DNA from: Bugula neritina
Lineage: Eukaryota; Bryozoa; Gymnolaemata; Cheilostomatida; Bugulidae
NCBI GenBank assembly: GCA_964035545.1
Contig: OZ037765.1
Location: forward strand, 33,231,004 to 33,295,003
Length of the DNA stretch: 64,000 nt
Direction: 5' to 3'
Positions 36,973 to 49,200 of this stretch are shown here, one piece after another (the stretch's first letter is position 1; each line of letters opens with the position of its first letter). The position numbers and the translations under genes are program-made. The notes below the pieces were generated by a model that searched no databases, was not told where the DNA came from, and saw nothing but the letters and a program-made list of their open reading frames with translations.

Positions 36973-39900
36973 ATGAATCATCGCTTAAATTTAGACGAGG
37001 AATTTATTGGCCATGGATCCTTTGGAAAAGTATACAAAAAATATGACTCTGAAAGTCAACAGGTAGTGGCTGTTAAAAAGATCAAGCTTGGTCAAGTGGA
37101 CAGTCCTGATTATGAAAAGGTGGGTTGGTTTACTCTTAGATGCAAGCTAAAAATAAGCTTCACTGGTGTAGAAGGTATGCATAGCTACTTTGGTACTTAT
37201 ACTATGGCACTATTTCCTTTTTTATTATGCACTTCTGTTTTTTTACAAGTTTTATTTATGTATTTGTCATATATTGCTGTTAAATTCCATGCCTAATAGT
37301 TATAGTAATATTTCTTTCAGCTTCAATAAAGCTAGAAAAGGGTGCTTGGGGGGGGGGGGAGTGAAATCAATGGAAACTCTATACGTCGAAGGTATAAATG
37401 CACCATTAAAGTTATAATACTATTTCTTTCAGAATATTGAAAAAGCAATGAAAGAAGTGGAGGCAATGGAGAATTTAGACAAACATGAGAGAATAGTTCA
37501 ATATATCAGACATGATGTGATATCTGATCACAGTATGTGTTTTCTACTCTGCTATTAAACATCAGGATTTTGAAAAGGAAAACCTCACCTTACCTTAAAT
37601 CTTCAGCATAAACTTATTGCAATTATATTTAATTACTTTTACTAGACTTGACATTACAAATGTTTATGTGGGCCGAATTTGTTTAACTTATAAGGTGAAG
37701 GATTCCGTCTGCTTTTGAACCCTAAAAGCTACACGAGTATACCAGCTAATCTGCAGGGGCTCAAACCCATTCATACCATGTTATCCCACATGATGTTACA
37801 AGTGGGTTTACTAAAACCTATAGTCAAAAAATGTTGTTATCGTTCTGGAGTCAGTGATGTATTGGTTATCTGTATAAACAGCAAACTGTATTTGTAAGTA
37901 ACCATGCGGATTAGAAGTAATTACACTGACACACAGGTCTGTGATGGAAACAGTCACTAAGCACAGTATGCCTATAGAATATTGTTATTAATAACTAAAA
38001 TGTTGGCTTATCAAATTTATAAGTCAAGGTTTCAACACCTAAAAGCTTTGTTTTAATTTTCCAAATTCATTTAAACCCATCATATTATAGAGCAAAAAAA
38101 GGTGCTTCACATCTTCATGGAGTACATACCTGGGGGGACAATAAGCAGCCGTCTAAAGTCTACTGGTGCCTTCACTGAAGAGGAAACTAAAAGATGTATG
38201 CGTCAGATACTGGAGGGTCTCCTATTCCTTCACAATCGAAGGAAGATACACAGAGATGTGAAAGGTACAATGGATTATGGATATCATAAAAGTTATTTTG
38301 AAATAACCTGTAACTGTCTGCACGAGTTTTTTCACCGGTTTCCCATTTATCAATCAGATCAGCCCAATTGACTTGAGATCGTTATATATGGGAAACTGGT
38401 GTTTATTTTTTGTTTCTTGCAAGTTGAAATTTTATAATGGCAAAAAAGTTTCAAAACATCATTCAGCAGCTGCAGCCTTGTTTTAAGTGAAAATTGGTTT
38501 GTTTTTAAAAGTTTGGCTTTTTCATGTTCAAGCGGCCAGGTATTTTTTGCAGATTCGAGATTAAGATTTGACCCCAACAAATTAGCCATTTACATTTCTG
38601 GTTCATGGACTCTATATTGCTGAAATCTAGTAGAATAGCCATATAAACTTTAAGGAACAGCTTTTTCATGATTTCTTTGTTACAGGTTCAAACATTTTGT
38701 TTGATGAAAATGACAACATAAAGCTGTGTGATTTTGGTTTATGTAAATGTCTGAGTGAACTTTCTTCATACAACAGTACAACTACTTTTGTTGGGACTCT
38801 CCACTGGATGGCACCTGAGATTGCGGCTGGTGAAATGTATGGCAGAAAGGTTGATATCTGGTATGTAGCTATTATATAAATGCGTCTGGAACTGTATTGA
38901 AGACATACCTATAAAAAGTACCAAACTTTCAGAGGTGTCACTAGAAGCCGAGAAATATTATATCCACAACCCACAACTTAACCTAACCGCAATATGATGA
39001 CTGCCCCATTTTAGTTTTGTTATCATGGATTTTGAGCCAACTTGAATTGGTTGAACACAAAAATAATATTATTATTGTAGATCATCTGTTTCTAACTCAA
39101 TTTTATTTTTTATGTTTTTAGATTTCTAAAATTCAGCCATCATGACTTTAGTATTGCAGAAACAGAAAATAAGTATATATATAAGTGCTATTAGCTCCAG
39201 GTGGTGTTGTGACCAAAGAGTTTAGAAAATAGTGTCAATAAATATACAACGTCTTTAATCTGCAATTTAAAAGTCTCCGATATTTTAATTTTTTGATTAC
39301 AGGAGTGCTGGAGCAACTATGGTGGAAATGCTTACAACAAAACCTTTATGGCCAACTTTAGAAACCTTTCCAACAATGTTTCAGTTTTCAAAGAAAGCTA
39401 GTCCTCAATATGACCTTGACCCATCTGTTAGCGAAGGTGCCAAACAATTATTAGTTGATGTCCTGGTCTATGATCAGTATCAAAGGCCATCTGCAGAAGA
39501 GCTGCTCAACCACCCCTGGTTTGGGACAGCCGGCTCTGGTATGATGTTTTTGGAATTTTAGGTGTTGACTATTTTTTAAATATTTCTTCGAACAGTAATT
39601 AAACATTTACTTTCACTAGTTTTTGACCTATAAAATAGTTTTGAGCAATTTAACTTCCAATATTGAATTTGTCATGTATACATGTAGCCTATGTACTGTA
39701 TTACTATTATATTACAAATGAAATATTAAGTTTCATAATAACAAAAGATGTGAAGTTATACTACTGCAGAGTCTAGGTCTAAAATTATGTATAGTATGGA
39801 AACACCCTCAGTGTAACCATATTGATACAAATTACAATAGATTTTTTCCTTCTAACCAAACTAACAGACAAAGCTAAAAATTAATAGGTAGGTGCATTAA

Positions 39901-42900
39901 TTTAAAAATTGGGAAAACCTTTGGCCTAGATAAAAATGTAGCACAAGTTATGTTCTCTCGAGAATTTCTCCCTGTGTCTCCAAACTAAAATTCACGTTAA
40001 GTTAAGTAACTAATGCTATTGAGATTTCTCCTTTACTGATCAAGATTAAAACTTTTTAGACAACAATGATGCATATAACAAGGTCTAATTTAGTTCTACT
40101 GCATTTTGCTACTCAACGAGACTTCACTATTTTTGCTTCCTTTATCTCAACATTTTATGCATTGCAGTTGCTGGTAGTAGCCAATCAGATCTCAGTGATT
40201 TCTCTGATGATGAGGAGAATCTGCTCCCTGATGGAAAGGAAGTTAAAGATATGGAGTTTATAGGACTCAAACTGAATCCCACCAGTAACATAAAGATAAG
40301 GCAGCTGTTCTCAAACACTGACAAGGTGATCACTTCTTATGGCTATGTCCTTTATCTTTGCCAGTTGTTTAGTTCAGCAGTAACAAATATTTCTCTGTTA
40401 CATCCAGGTGTTTACTATGACTAGAAAAAGAGGAAGAGCTCTGATAATAAACAACATGAACTTTGATAGGAGACCAGATTTGTGTAGGAAAGGTTCAGAT
40501 ATGGATGTTGAGAATATGTCTGCCATGTTGAAATCTCTCAAGTTTGATGTTGTGACTCACACAGACCTGAAGGCTGAGGTAACTTCTCTTTGCTATTATC
40601 TGTAACATGCTCCACTTTTGCTATTATATTAGTGCATGAGCACTCTTGTGTGTTAATGTATACTCTTTGTGCATATATAAACATGCAGTTTAAGAACAAA
40701 GATTGAAGACAAAAAAATATAAAGAAAGTGTAACATAGTGATCTAAGGATGTTTTGCTATTTAAGATATTTACAGTTAAATTTTGCTTGTTTGTTTATAC
40801 TTGTTCTTGATTTAGCTAGTCATCATAACAGTGTGGCACAGCTGTATGTTTGGTTTTGTTGGTAATTTATTAGAGCTGCAAGTCTCATATATTAGAGCCG
40901 TAAGTCTCAACTGATGCCTTAAATGGCAACGAGAAAACTATAATGAATCAAACAATATTATGTTGGTAAAGGTATGCAAAAATGTATAACAATTTATTCA
41001 AATTTATTTAAAACAATATTTTATATTACATTACAGTGCAAAAGATATTACTAAGAATAACTCAATATTTTTGTATTACCTGATTGGCTCTACATAGTGG
41101 CTGCACTAGTCATGGTTCTAGCACTTGACCTACGATGCATGGTTAGGGCAAGTCTAGAACAAAGCATGATGTGCAGCTTACAAGTATTTATAGCTAGCTA
41201 GCTAAGTTGATTTATTTACCATACAAGATGTGTTTGCTGACATAGCAAGTTTATAACAGGTCACTGATTCGATGGTTAACAAATAAGGTAAAAAAGGTTG
41301 ATGACAATAAGGTCAACTTGTTAACTATAGGTATTTTATGGATCCAATTTCATTTCTCTATTACTATTTATATACACAAACAGGATGTGCTACAAAAGGG
41401 CCATGATGGCTGTTACAGTCAGCATTACAAAAGGAGAATTGAAGTGTGTAGTTTGGGTTAATTTTTGCTGCACTTTTTCTGCAATGAAACTTGTAGGAGA
41501 TTCTGTTTGCTGTAAAATCTGAGGTCAAAAAAGAGGAACACGAAGATCTGGGATGTCATGTGTTGGTTATCATGACTCATGGAGGGCTGAACAACTACAT
41601 CTATGGTACAGACCTGAAACGAGTCAAACTAACAGATGTGTATGACCTTTTGACCCCTTTGAACTTCACAGGAATGGCTGGCAAACCAAAGGTTGTTATA
41701 CTGGAAACATGTAGTGGAGGTAATTTTTATTCACAATAGAACTGTTCACACTTGGCACAAAATTAGAAGAAGTTGCTTTAATAAAGTTCGAAATTTTATT
41801 AATTTTACTTTTTCAAGTCCTAAAAACTACATTACATGCAATGCGTTATATAATAATGTTTTACTGCAACTTACGTACACAATTCCAATAGATAGTAATC
41901 ATTAGTGAAACGTTAGCAGGCATATAACATGTTGTTAAGTAGTAAAAAAGTAAATAGAAGATGACAATACCTCCATTTTGTTGAGGTAACAATCAACAAT
42001 GCCTGTGCAATTGAATTACTAGTAAACAGATAATTTGGTGTTGTCCCACTTATGCAAGCGTTTTCATTTGAAGCTGCTGTTTGTTGTAACTGTACTTGTA
42101 ATCTCAACTTCCTGAAACGTAATACATTCAATTCTGCTGAAATAAACTATTCCTATGTTTTTCAAACGCAATCTACAAACTACTCAACATAATAATTATT
42201 CTTCTGACGTGCTTGCTGTTTCTCACATTGATTTGCTACTTAAAACTTTTGATTTGACAACTTTGTCACTTCATTTGATATATCAAGCGCAGTAACACAG
42301 CTCAGGCTACATAAGTGACTATACTTTTTGAGGTGTCTTGCCTTAAATACCAGATCATTCATAAAAAGATAGAAATTATATTTAAAGCACTAAACAACTG
42401 GGAACACGTATGATGACCTTACAAAGGAAGTCCAATCAGTTTCTCTCAAAACTCTTAGAAGTTGAATCTAATGAAAGTAGTAGTCGGGTTTTGTTTGCAT
42501 GACTAAGGCATGGGACATTAAACTACCAGAAATAACACCAATAACATCATTAATGAGCTAAAAATTAAAAAGATCCTTCTAGTGGTATTTGTGTTGTGAC
42601 CAAGCATTTGAAACAGAAATATTTCTATAGTCTGGCAGAATTTATTAGCAAATTCAAACACATTGGAACACAACCATTGCTTGTGATTACAATGTATGTC
42701 ACTCATGTATGTCTAAACATAGTAATAAAAAGTCTGTGTTACAGAGAGAAGTGATTATGGCCAAAGAGGTATAGACAGATTTGATATCGGAGAATCACAG
42801 AAAGAGGGGGAGAGCGTCTCACCTCCATTTGCTAAAGTTCCCAGATTAGAAGATGTTGAGGCTAAGAATCAACTGAACTATGATGACCTGTTAGTGATGA

Positions 42901-43919
42901 AATCTAGCATGGAGTGTGAGTAATAAATGTACATGTTATATCATACCATATAGAATATATGATGATGGTTTTTGTGTGAATGGTGCTTGAAAATACAACA
43001 AAGGTGATAATTCTCGTGATTTATTATAATTCAACTAGCTGGGAAATCCCTATAATTCAAACATCAAAACAGTTTCATTTCCTAAGTGTGAGAATATGTT
43101 TAAATAAATCTACTTGTAGAAATCATATCAGTGTTAGACTGCGTGTAATGCGCTATATTTACTGTGTGTTTTTGGTAGCATTCATATCAAAGATTCATCC
43201 TGAGTGTGGATCTCTAATGATTAGAGCTCTTGTATCCTCCATGTATAGACATGCCTGTCACCATGACCTCTACACTATATTCAAACAAGTAAGTGTAGAA
43301 AGCAAACTGTTTGAATATATTTGAGGATTCATTTAGATCTCTGCACGAGCAGTACTAGGAGTATAACTAAAGAAAGTATCAACACATTGTGTTCTACCTG
43401 TGTGCTTTTACATCACTCTAACTGCATATACTTTTAAAAAAACTGATAACTTCTTAATAGCAGGAATATTTTTCTTGCAATGCTAACTCAAAGATATTAA
43501 TGAGTCAGTGTTAGTGAAACTAATATACAAAGCCTATAAACTCGGGAGGAGGGGGGAGGGGAGAACATTGTGTAAAAGTGTAACTTGTGTATTTATAATC
43601 ACTATAATTGTTTTGTTGAGAGTGTCTCAAGATGTCTCCTGTCTACCCAATACCGAGCTTCCATTATCATGTTTGCTAATTACTAGCTGTTGTTTTACTG
43701 GTGAATTTTTGACTGGTAGACAAAGTACATCATAATAAGACTAATTCTATTTCCTGCTCTTATCTGTTTCTTCAGGTGCAGACTAAATTGAGAAAACTGT
43801 GTGTAGATCGGGATTTTGAGAGTGGAGGACAGTTGGTTGTAGTCTGGGATACTCTCACTCATATGAGAAAACTTTACCTGTTTCCTGGGTTTAATGGCTA
43901 CAAAAGAGAAGATGACTAA
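36973..43919 (+). CDS. Protein kinase-caspase fusion, 11 exons, 602 aa
   Basis: Exons 36973-37119, 37433-37532, 38091-38264, 38686-38860, 39303-39538, 40168-40325, 40408-40578, 41497-41719, 42745-42915, 43179-43288, 43776-43919; every phase joins, with no stop. Residues 9-272 are a STE11/MEKK-like kinase: Gly loop GHGSFGKV 13-20, VAVK Lys35, alpha-C Glu near 57-59, HRDVKGSN with Asp138, DFG 156-158, GTLHWMAPE ending at 185, LNHPWF near 270. An acidic linker (SDFSDDEENLLPDG) leads to a caspase-like domain, about 331-595: RGRALIINN, RKGSDMD 357-363, MTHGG with His415, IYGTD, ETCSG with Cys459, then the p10-like part GSLMIRALVSSMY and LVVVWDTLTHMRKLYLFPG. The kinase looks catalytically complete. 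The caspase dyad is present but specificity residues differ. An in-frame TAA precedes this ATG; an alternative first exon at 36387 is possible. Exon 11 has a decayed copy downstream. The kinase could phosphorylate, or control dimerisation of, the protease (inference). Confidence 0.85.
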
Positions 43920-44061
43920 TAAATCAGAATCACTGTACGACATCTGCTTACAGCTATTCCATACTGTAAATAATTATATACTCTTACTGTATGTGAACAA
44001 TTTCTCAAATGTTATTCAAGTACAAACTCATTGAACTATAAAGGGTTATAGTTTCAGTTCA
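43920..44061. other. 3' flank of the kinase-caspase gene
   Basis: An AATAAA overlaps the stop codon (43918-43923). It is too close to be the likely polyadenylation signal; no better-placed one was picked. Confidence 0.3.
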
Positions 44062-44181
44062 GTGTACAAACTAAATTAAGAAAACCGTCTATGAATGAAA
44101 TGTTTGTTATAGTCTGAGATACTCTCACTCATATGAGAAAACTTTACCTGCTCAATGATTGCTAGAGAGAGGATGACTCTT
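44062..44181 (+). pseudogene. Decayed duplicate of the last kinase-caspase exon
   Basis: The strings caaactaaattaagaaaac and gatactctcactcatatgag, then aaaactttacctg and gaggatgact, repeat exon 11 (43776-43919) in order. An internal deletion of about 25 bp, a TGA in place of the TGG of VVVWD, and a diverged end are visible. The exon and its immediate upstream region were duplicated in tandem and then lost function. Confidence 0.85.
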
Positions 44182-45459
44182 GCATTATATACATAATTAA
44201 GTTCCAGCCTTTAAAAACTCTTTTAGGCGATTTTGTTTCAAGTTATCAATTTGAGTGGCTCAACTCTGAAGACTTGGAAGCAATATTTAGTCACAACTTG
44301 CAGTGTTGGCATTTTAATATTTGTTGACCCAATGGAGACTTGAAAGTTACTGAAAAATGTAACATAAGTCTAACGCTAAAATATTTCAACGACAGTTTTT
44401 TTATACACATTTTTGTTATTGTCAATTGAAGAATCCATGAGAGAGTATTAAAATTCATATATACCTTAGCAATTGCCTACTGACTGCTTGCTGCTCAAAC
44501 CATTTTGTTGAATATTAAATTGGTTTGTAATTTCTGGTGGCGCCTCAGATTGGCCTAAACAGTCTGTAAATGAAAGCTAATGTATATAAAGATATTTTAA
44601 TACCACATGAGTAAAACTTACCATGGATTCTTCAACATTATACCTACAATGTCCTGAGTGTATTTTAATTTTAGTATTAGATAAAATGCTATGAGTAACA
44701 CTTCAGAATTACAAGAAATCATTATACTTTTCTCATTCCTGGGCCATAAATTTTTCATGGTTTTCTCTCTTGCCTCATTTTCAGCACCATATTCTATGTA
44801 CATTGCTACTTTGAAATTACACTGTATAAGCCGCTTTATTTAAAATATTTTAGAGCTACTATATAATATCACCATATTAATATTAGTAACTTTACTAATA
44901 TTAACATAATATAAGGATATAATATATTTATACACTTACATATTAGCTAAACACTACGTTGCATTATCAGTAACTGTACCACAAGTTAATTCATTTACCT
45001 TATTCTGTAGTCTAAAATAAAACACATTTAAATATATTTTTGCACAGCAAGTACAGGAAGTGCACTAACAAATACATAAAAAATAAACTAAACAACATAA
45101 TTATTGCTCAAAAAATTGTATAAACAGCAAAATTAAAGCTAGTATTGTATACGTGGAGAAAATCTTATCAATGCAATCAATACTCACAAATATTATTGTA
45201 TACAACACTTTATTTCGAGCAAAACTAACAAACATAAGGCTATTTTATGTATTGTAGCCAACAGGCTGAAAATAGAGCTAAGAATCCAACATTAGAAAAA
45301 CAAATAATAATAAATCTATGGCAACCATTAGCAGCCTTGAGTTCCAATTGGTTCCATGCGTTTTGAGCAGAACTTAGATTACTTCGACAGCGAACTATTT
45401 TATTGATTTTCTCATAAAAACTGTTTAAAAACAGTAAAGTAGTAACTGAACTGAAGGGA
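44182..45459. other. Intergenic, no gene seen
   Basis: AT-rich sequence without conserved coding frames or clear repeats on either strand. Confidence 0.4.
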
Positions 45460-45640
45460 GCAGCCGTGGTCTAGGGGTTAGAGCGTTTGTCTAGTAAACA
45501 CGAGGTGATGAGTTCGAGCTTAGACAAAGACCATTGGTGATGTTAGGAAGAGCATCCAGTCATAATTGCCCCTGCATGTGCATCATTTAAATAAGTCCTT
45601 AGCCCGCTTTAACAAAAACCCTTTCTATTGCAGGGGTTTT
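45460..45640 (+). mobile_element. tRNA-Thr-derived SINE
   Basis: The head has an A box (tggtctagggg) and a B box (gttcgagct), plus an anticodon-arm segment (gtctagtaaac) identical to the tRNA-Thr(AGT) loop ctagtaa. The cloverleaf lacks a paired acceptor stem, and a tRNA-unrelated body follows (ttggtgatgttaggaagagc, then atccagtcataattgc) before a tail near ccctttctattgcagggg. A reverse copy at 48000-48145 and a partial copy at 11555 share the body. It is therefore a SINE with internal Pol III promoters, not a tRNA gene. Confidence 0.8.
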
Positions 45641-46225
45641 CTCACAGGCATAACGACTATAAACTTGCATGAGTTTTTTAAGTGATAACTGAACAAAATT
45701 GTCAATTACATAAATTAGATTTAGCTACTTAACAATATGCTGAATACATTGGATTTTTCTGCAGCTTTTATAAGTGGTGGACGTCAAAATGAGTGTTCAT
45801 AGAGAAAAGAGATAATGCAGTTATGTTTGTATAATGCCTATTAATATCTTTCCAATTTTCACAATAATTAAATAATATAATAAGCAATGTTTGTTATGGT
45901 TCCACTGTAGAGTATAATTGTCATATACTTATAGTAACTAGAATTATTATTCTTTGATTTTTTTTCCAAGTGTAAATATTACAATAGTAAAGAGTAGACC
46001 TGTACGTTTTACTCGAGCTGCAGAGTTACTTCCTCTCTTTTTACAATAGTAAATATAGTTAACCAATCCTGAGAGTGAGTCGGGAATAGCACGTGCAGTT
46101 TGCCGCGTTCTGAATCAACGAATATACTTGATAGATTTTTTTTCAAGAAAAGATTTATCCACTTTGATTTCTTGTCAAGATTTATATTCTTTTAACTTTC
46201 GACATATACTGATTCTTTAGTTGAT

Positions 46226-49200
46226 ATGCGCTTGCCAAAGAACTCCAGTGTTACTAGACATGTATGCCATAGAGACAACACACGTGCACAAAAATTCCGG
46301 TTCAACTTGGAGGGCAAAGCATTTTCTCAACAGTTTTCAAAGTTTTATGAAGCTCGGCTAAGAAAAACGTCTCCTCGTCTTGAAAGTTCAGCTAAGCAGA
46401 AATGGGGTTAGTACTCTGTCACCTAATGACTAAGAGTAACTGAAGTGTGAGTTGCAATTTAATTTAAATTTCTTGCTCATTGCTATTGAAACTGAAAAAC
46501 AATAATCTGACTCTCACTCTCACTCTGGATCGTTAAACTTGAAATTCAAATTGAATTAAATTCAAAGTGTTAATAGTGAATTATTAGATTAAAACTTACT
46601 CTTACACGACTTACAGTCTCAGTAACTAAACACTTTGAAATTTAGGATTGAGTTAGTAAACTAGTTTTTAGACTAGCCGTAACTGGAAGTAATGATAAGT
46701 ATTGGCAATGGCTATTGCAATTAGTATTACTGAATTACTATTAGTGAATTACATTTACTCACTTTACTGTTACAGTTATAGTTAATAAAATTTTGATATC
46801 TTCTTCTAGTAATCTACTTTCAGCATGTACTGTCAGTGCAAAAGAAGAAAGTAATTTGAAATGAGTTTTTTGAACTTATTATATACAAAGCCTCAAAATG
46901 ATAATTATAATGAATTGAGATAATAAAGTGATTAGTAGTGCAATTATATTTATATTAATATTTTTAATTATAATAATCCTGTTAACAATTTTTAATCTCA
47001 AACATTTTCCTTTACACAATTAACGTAATTGTTTAAGTATTTGTAATCATATTGATATTGGAACTTTAAATTATTTGAATTCATAACAATTGTTGGCTTT
47101 ACTTTCAAAATCAATATGATGTAAATTGCAGCTAGATGATGGTATGTTCTACATTGCTGGTGCTAATATTTTTCTATTGTGGTTATTATTTGAGTCTGTT
47201 GAAAGCATAAATAAAATGCCAGCCATCACACATAGTCTAAAGCTACATATTATTTTACATATAAACTTAGAACCTTGTATAAACAGCTAGTGCCATGTCA
47301 CAGGTTCTGATATCCCTATACGCCAAGTATGTCACGTGGTGAGTGGAGAGACCTGTATTCTCATTGGTACCATATTCAAGGAGATGAAACTGCAGCCCAG
47401 TGTTTTAAAGGAGTTGAGTGATGACCTAAATCTTCTTCCTCAGCCAATCAGAGATAACTATACATCTGAAGATGATGTGCTGTACCTGGAAGATATGTTA
47501 CAACGTATTGTATTGGTTGGCGACATAGTGGGTGATGAGTTAGTAACAGGTATAAGATAAAGACAGCGTGTTTATTGTTTTTATTTATTTCGTTTAGTTA
47601 TTACAAGACACTAATACAGTGTATAACTAGTTTCTAAAAGTCAAGTAATACTGTAACAGTTCTGTTTAGATTTGTCTTTTAAAAATCATAATGGCATACA
47701 AATAAACTTTATTTTCTTGGAAACTCTTCAATGTAGACAGACTTTGATATTCCCAACAGGAGTGAATATAGCAGTTAAGGGAGTAGAAAGGGGAGATAAC
47801 CCTGGACACTTTACAGTAGAAGATATCTGCTTTTTGAACTTATCACCGTGTCTCCCGCCATCTGGTACAGAGGAGAGGTTAGAAGTTATTCTCTCTTGTA
47901 TCTGTAGCACAGTATATATTTTACTATTTACTAATTCAAGTTTAAAGTCACTATCCCTGTGAGAACCTCTCATAAAAAGGGTTTTTATTTTATTTCAAAA
48001 CAGGTTAAGGGCTTATTCATATGCAGCTTAGAAGCAATTGTGATTGGATGCTCTTCCTAACATCACCTGGTGTTTTGACTCAAACTATGACCTCATGTGT
48101 ATTAGGCTAGCACTTTAAACACTGCACCTAAACTCTTCCCTATTTCTGTACTATGCTTTTTAAAACCATGAAGCCTCTAAGTTTTTAGATTTATCTGTTA
48201 ACATGAGTAAATGTTTTGTGAATTGTTACAGTGAAGTGCTGCTGGTCTGTGGTTTAGAGTTTGGTGGTGCTAAGGCTACACAGCTGTCTCTACAGCTTCT
48301 CTCAGACTATGTAAGTGGAGGTCTGGGAGAGACAGAAGACGTCAGTAAGGTTTGTAGAGTCATCATTGTGGGAGATTCTGTCGGGAAAGAAGTACATGAT
48401 AAAGATCAGCATTACAAGGTACTTACACTTAGTACTACATTGTACTTACACTGAGTACTACAAGATACTTACACTTAGTACTACATTGTACTTAAACTGA
48501 GTGCTACATTGTACTTACACTGAGTACTACAATGTACTTACACTTAGTACTACATTGTACTTACACTGAGTACTACAAGGTATATTATACATAGTACTGT
48601 ATATTACACTGTATATTACACTGTATATTATACATAGTACTGTATATTACACTGTATATTACACTGTATATTACACTGTATATTACACTGAGTACTATAT
48701 ATTACACATAGTCCTGTATATCACACTGCAGGCAAAGTACCTCACTAAGAACATCATAGCTGGCAGTGTTGATGCTGTAAAACAGCTAAACTCATACATA
48801 GAAAATCTCACTCAACATGTTCCAGTTACAATAATGCCAGGAGAGTACGACCCTAGCAACTATACCTTACCTCAGCAGCCTCTGCACCCTTGTATGTTCA
48901 CTGACAGTACGGGACGACTGGAGACCGCCCCCAATCCTTATGAATGTGAAATTGAAGGCACTCAGTAAGTGTTTGCCAATTTGTTAATATTATGGGCACA
49001 CGCTAGATGTTATAGTTGGTTTTTAAACAAAGTTTTTATGAAAAGTGTTTTAGTTGACTATAGAAAAGTTTGAATAGTCCGTTATGTTTTGTAGCCTCAG
49101 TTTTACACAATATTATCTGTAGTCTGAGATTCTTCTCATTTCTGTAGTATTTTGGGACACTCCGGGCAGCCCACCAACAATATAATGAAGTTCAGCAAAC

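Noticed and set aside
45460-45535. Functional tRNA gene
   Set aside because: A and B boxes and a Thr-type anticodon loop are present, but the acceptor stem does not pair and the same body recurs in other copies, so it is a SINE.
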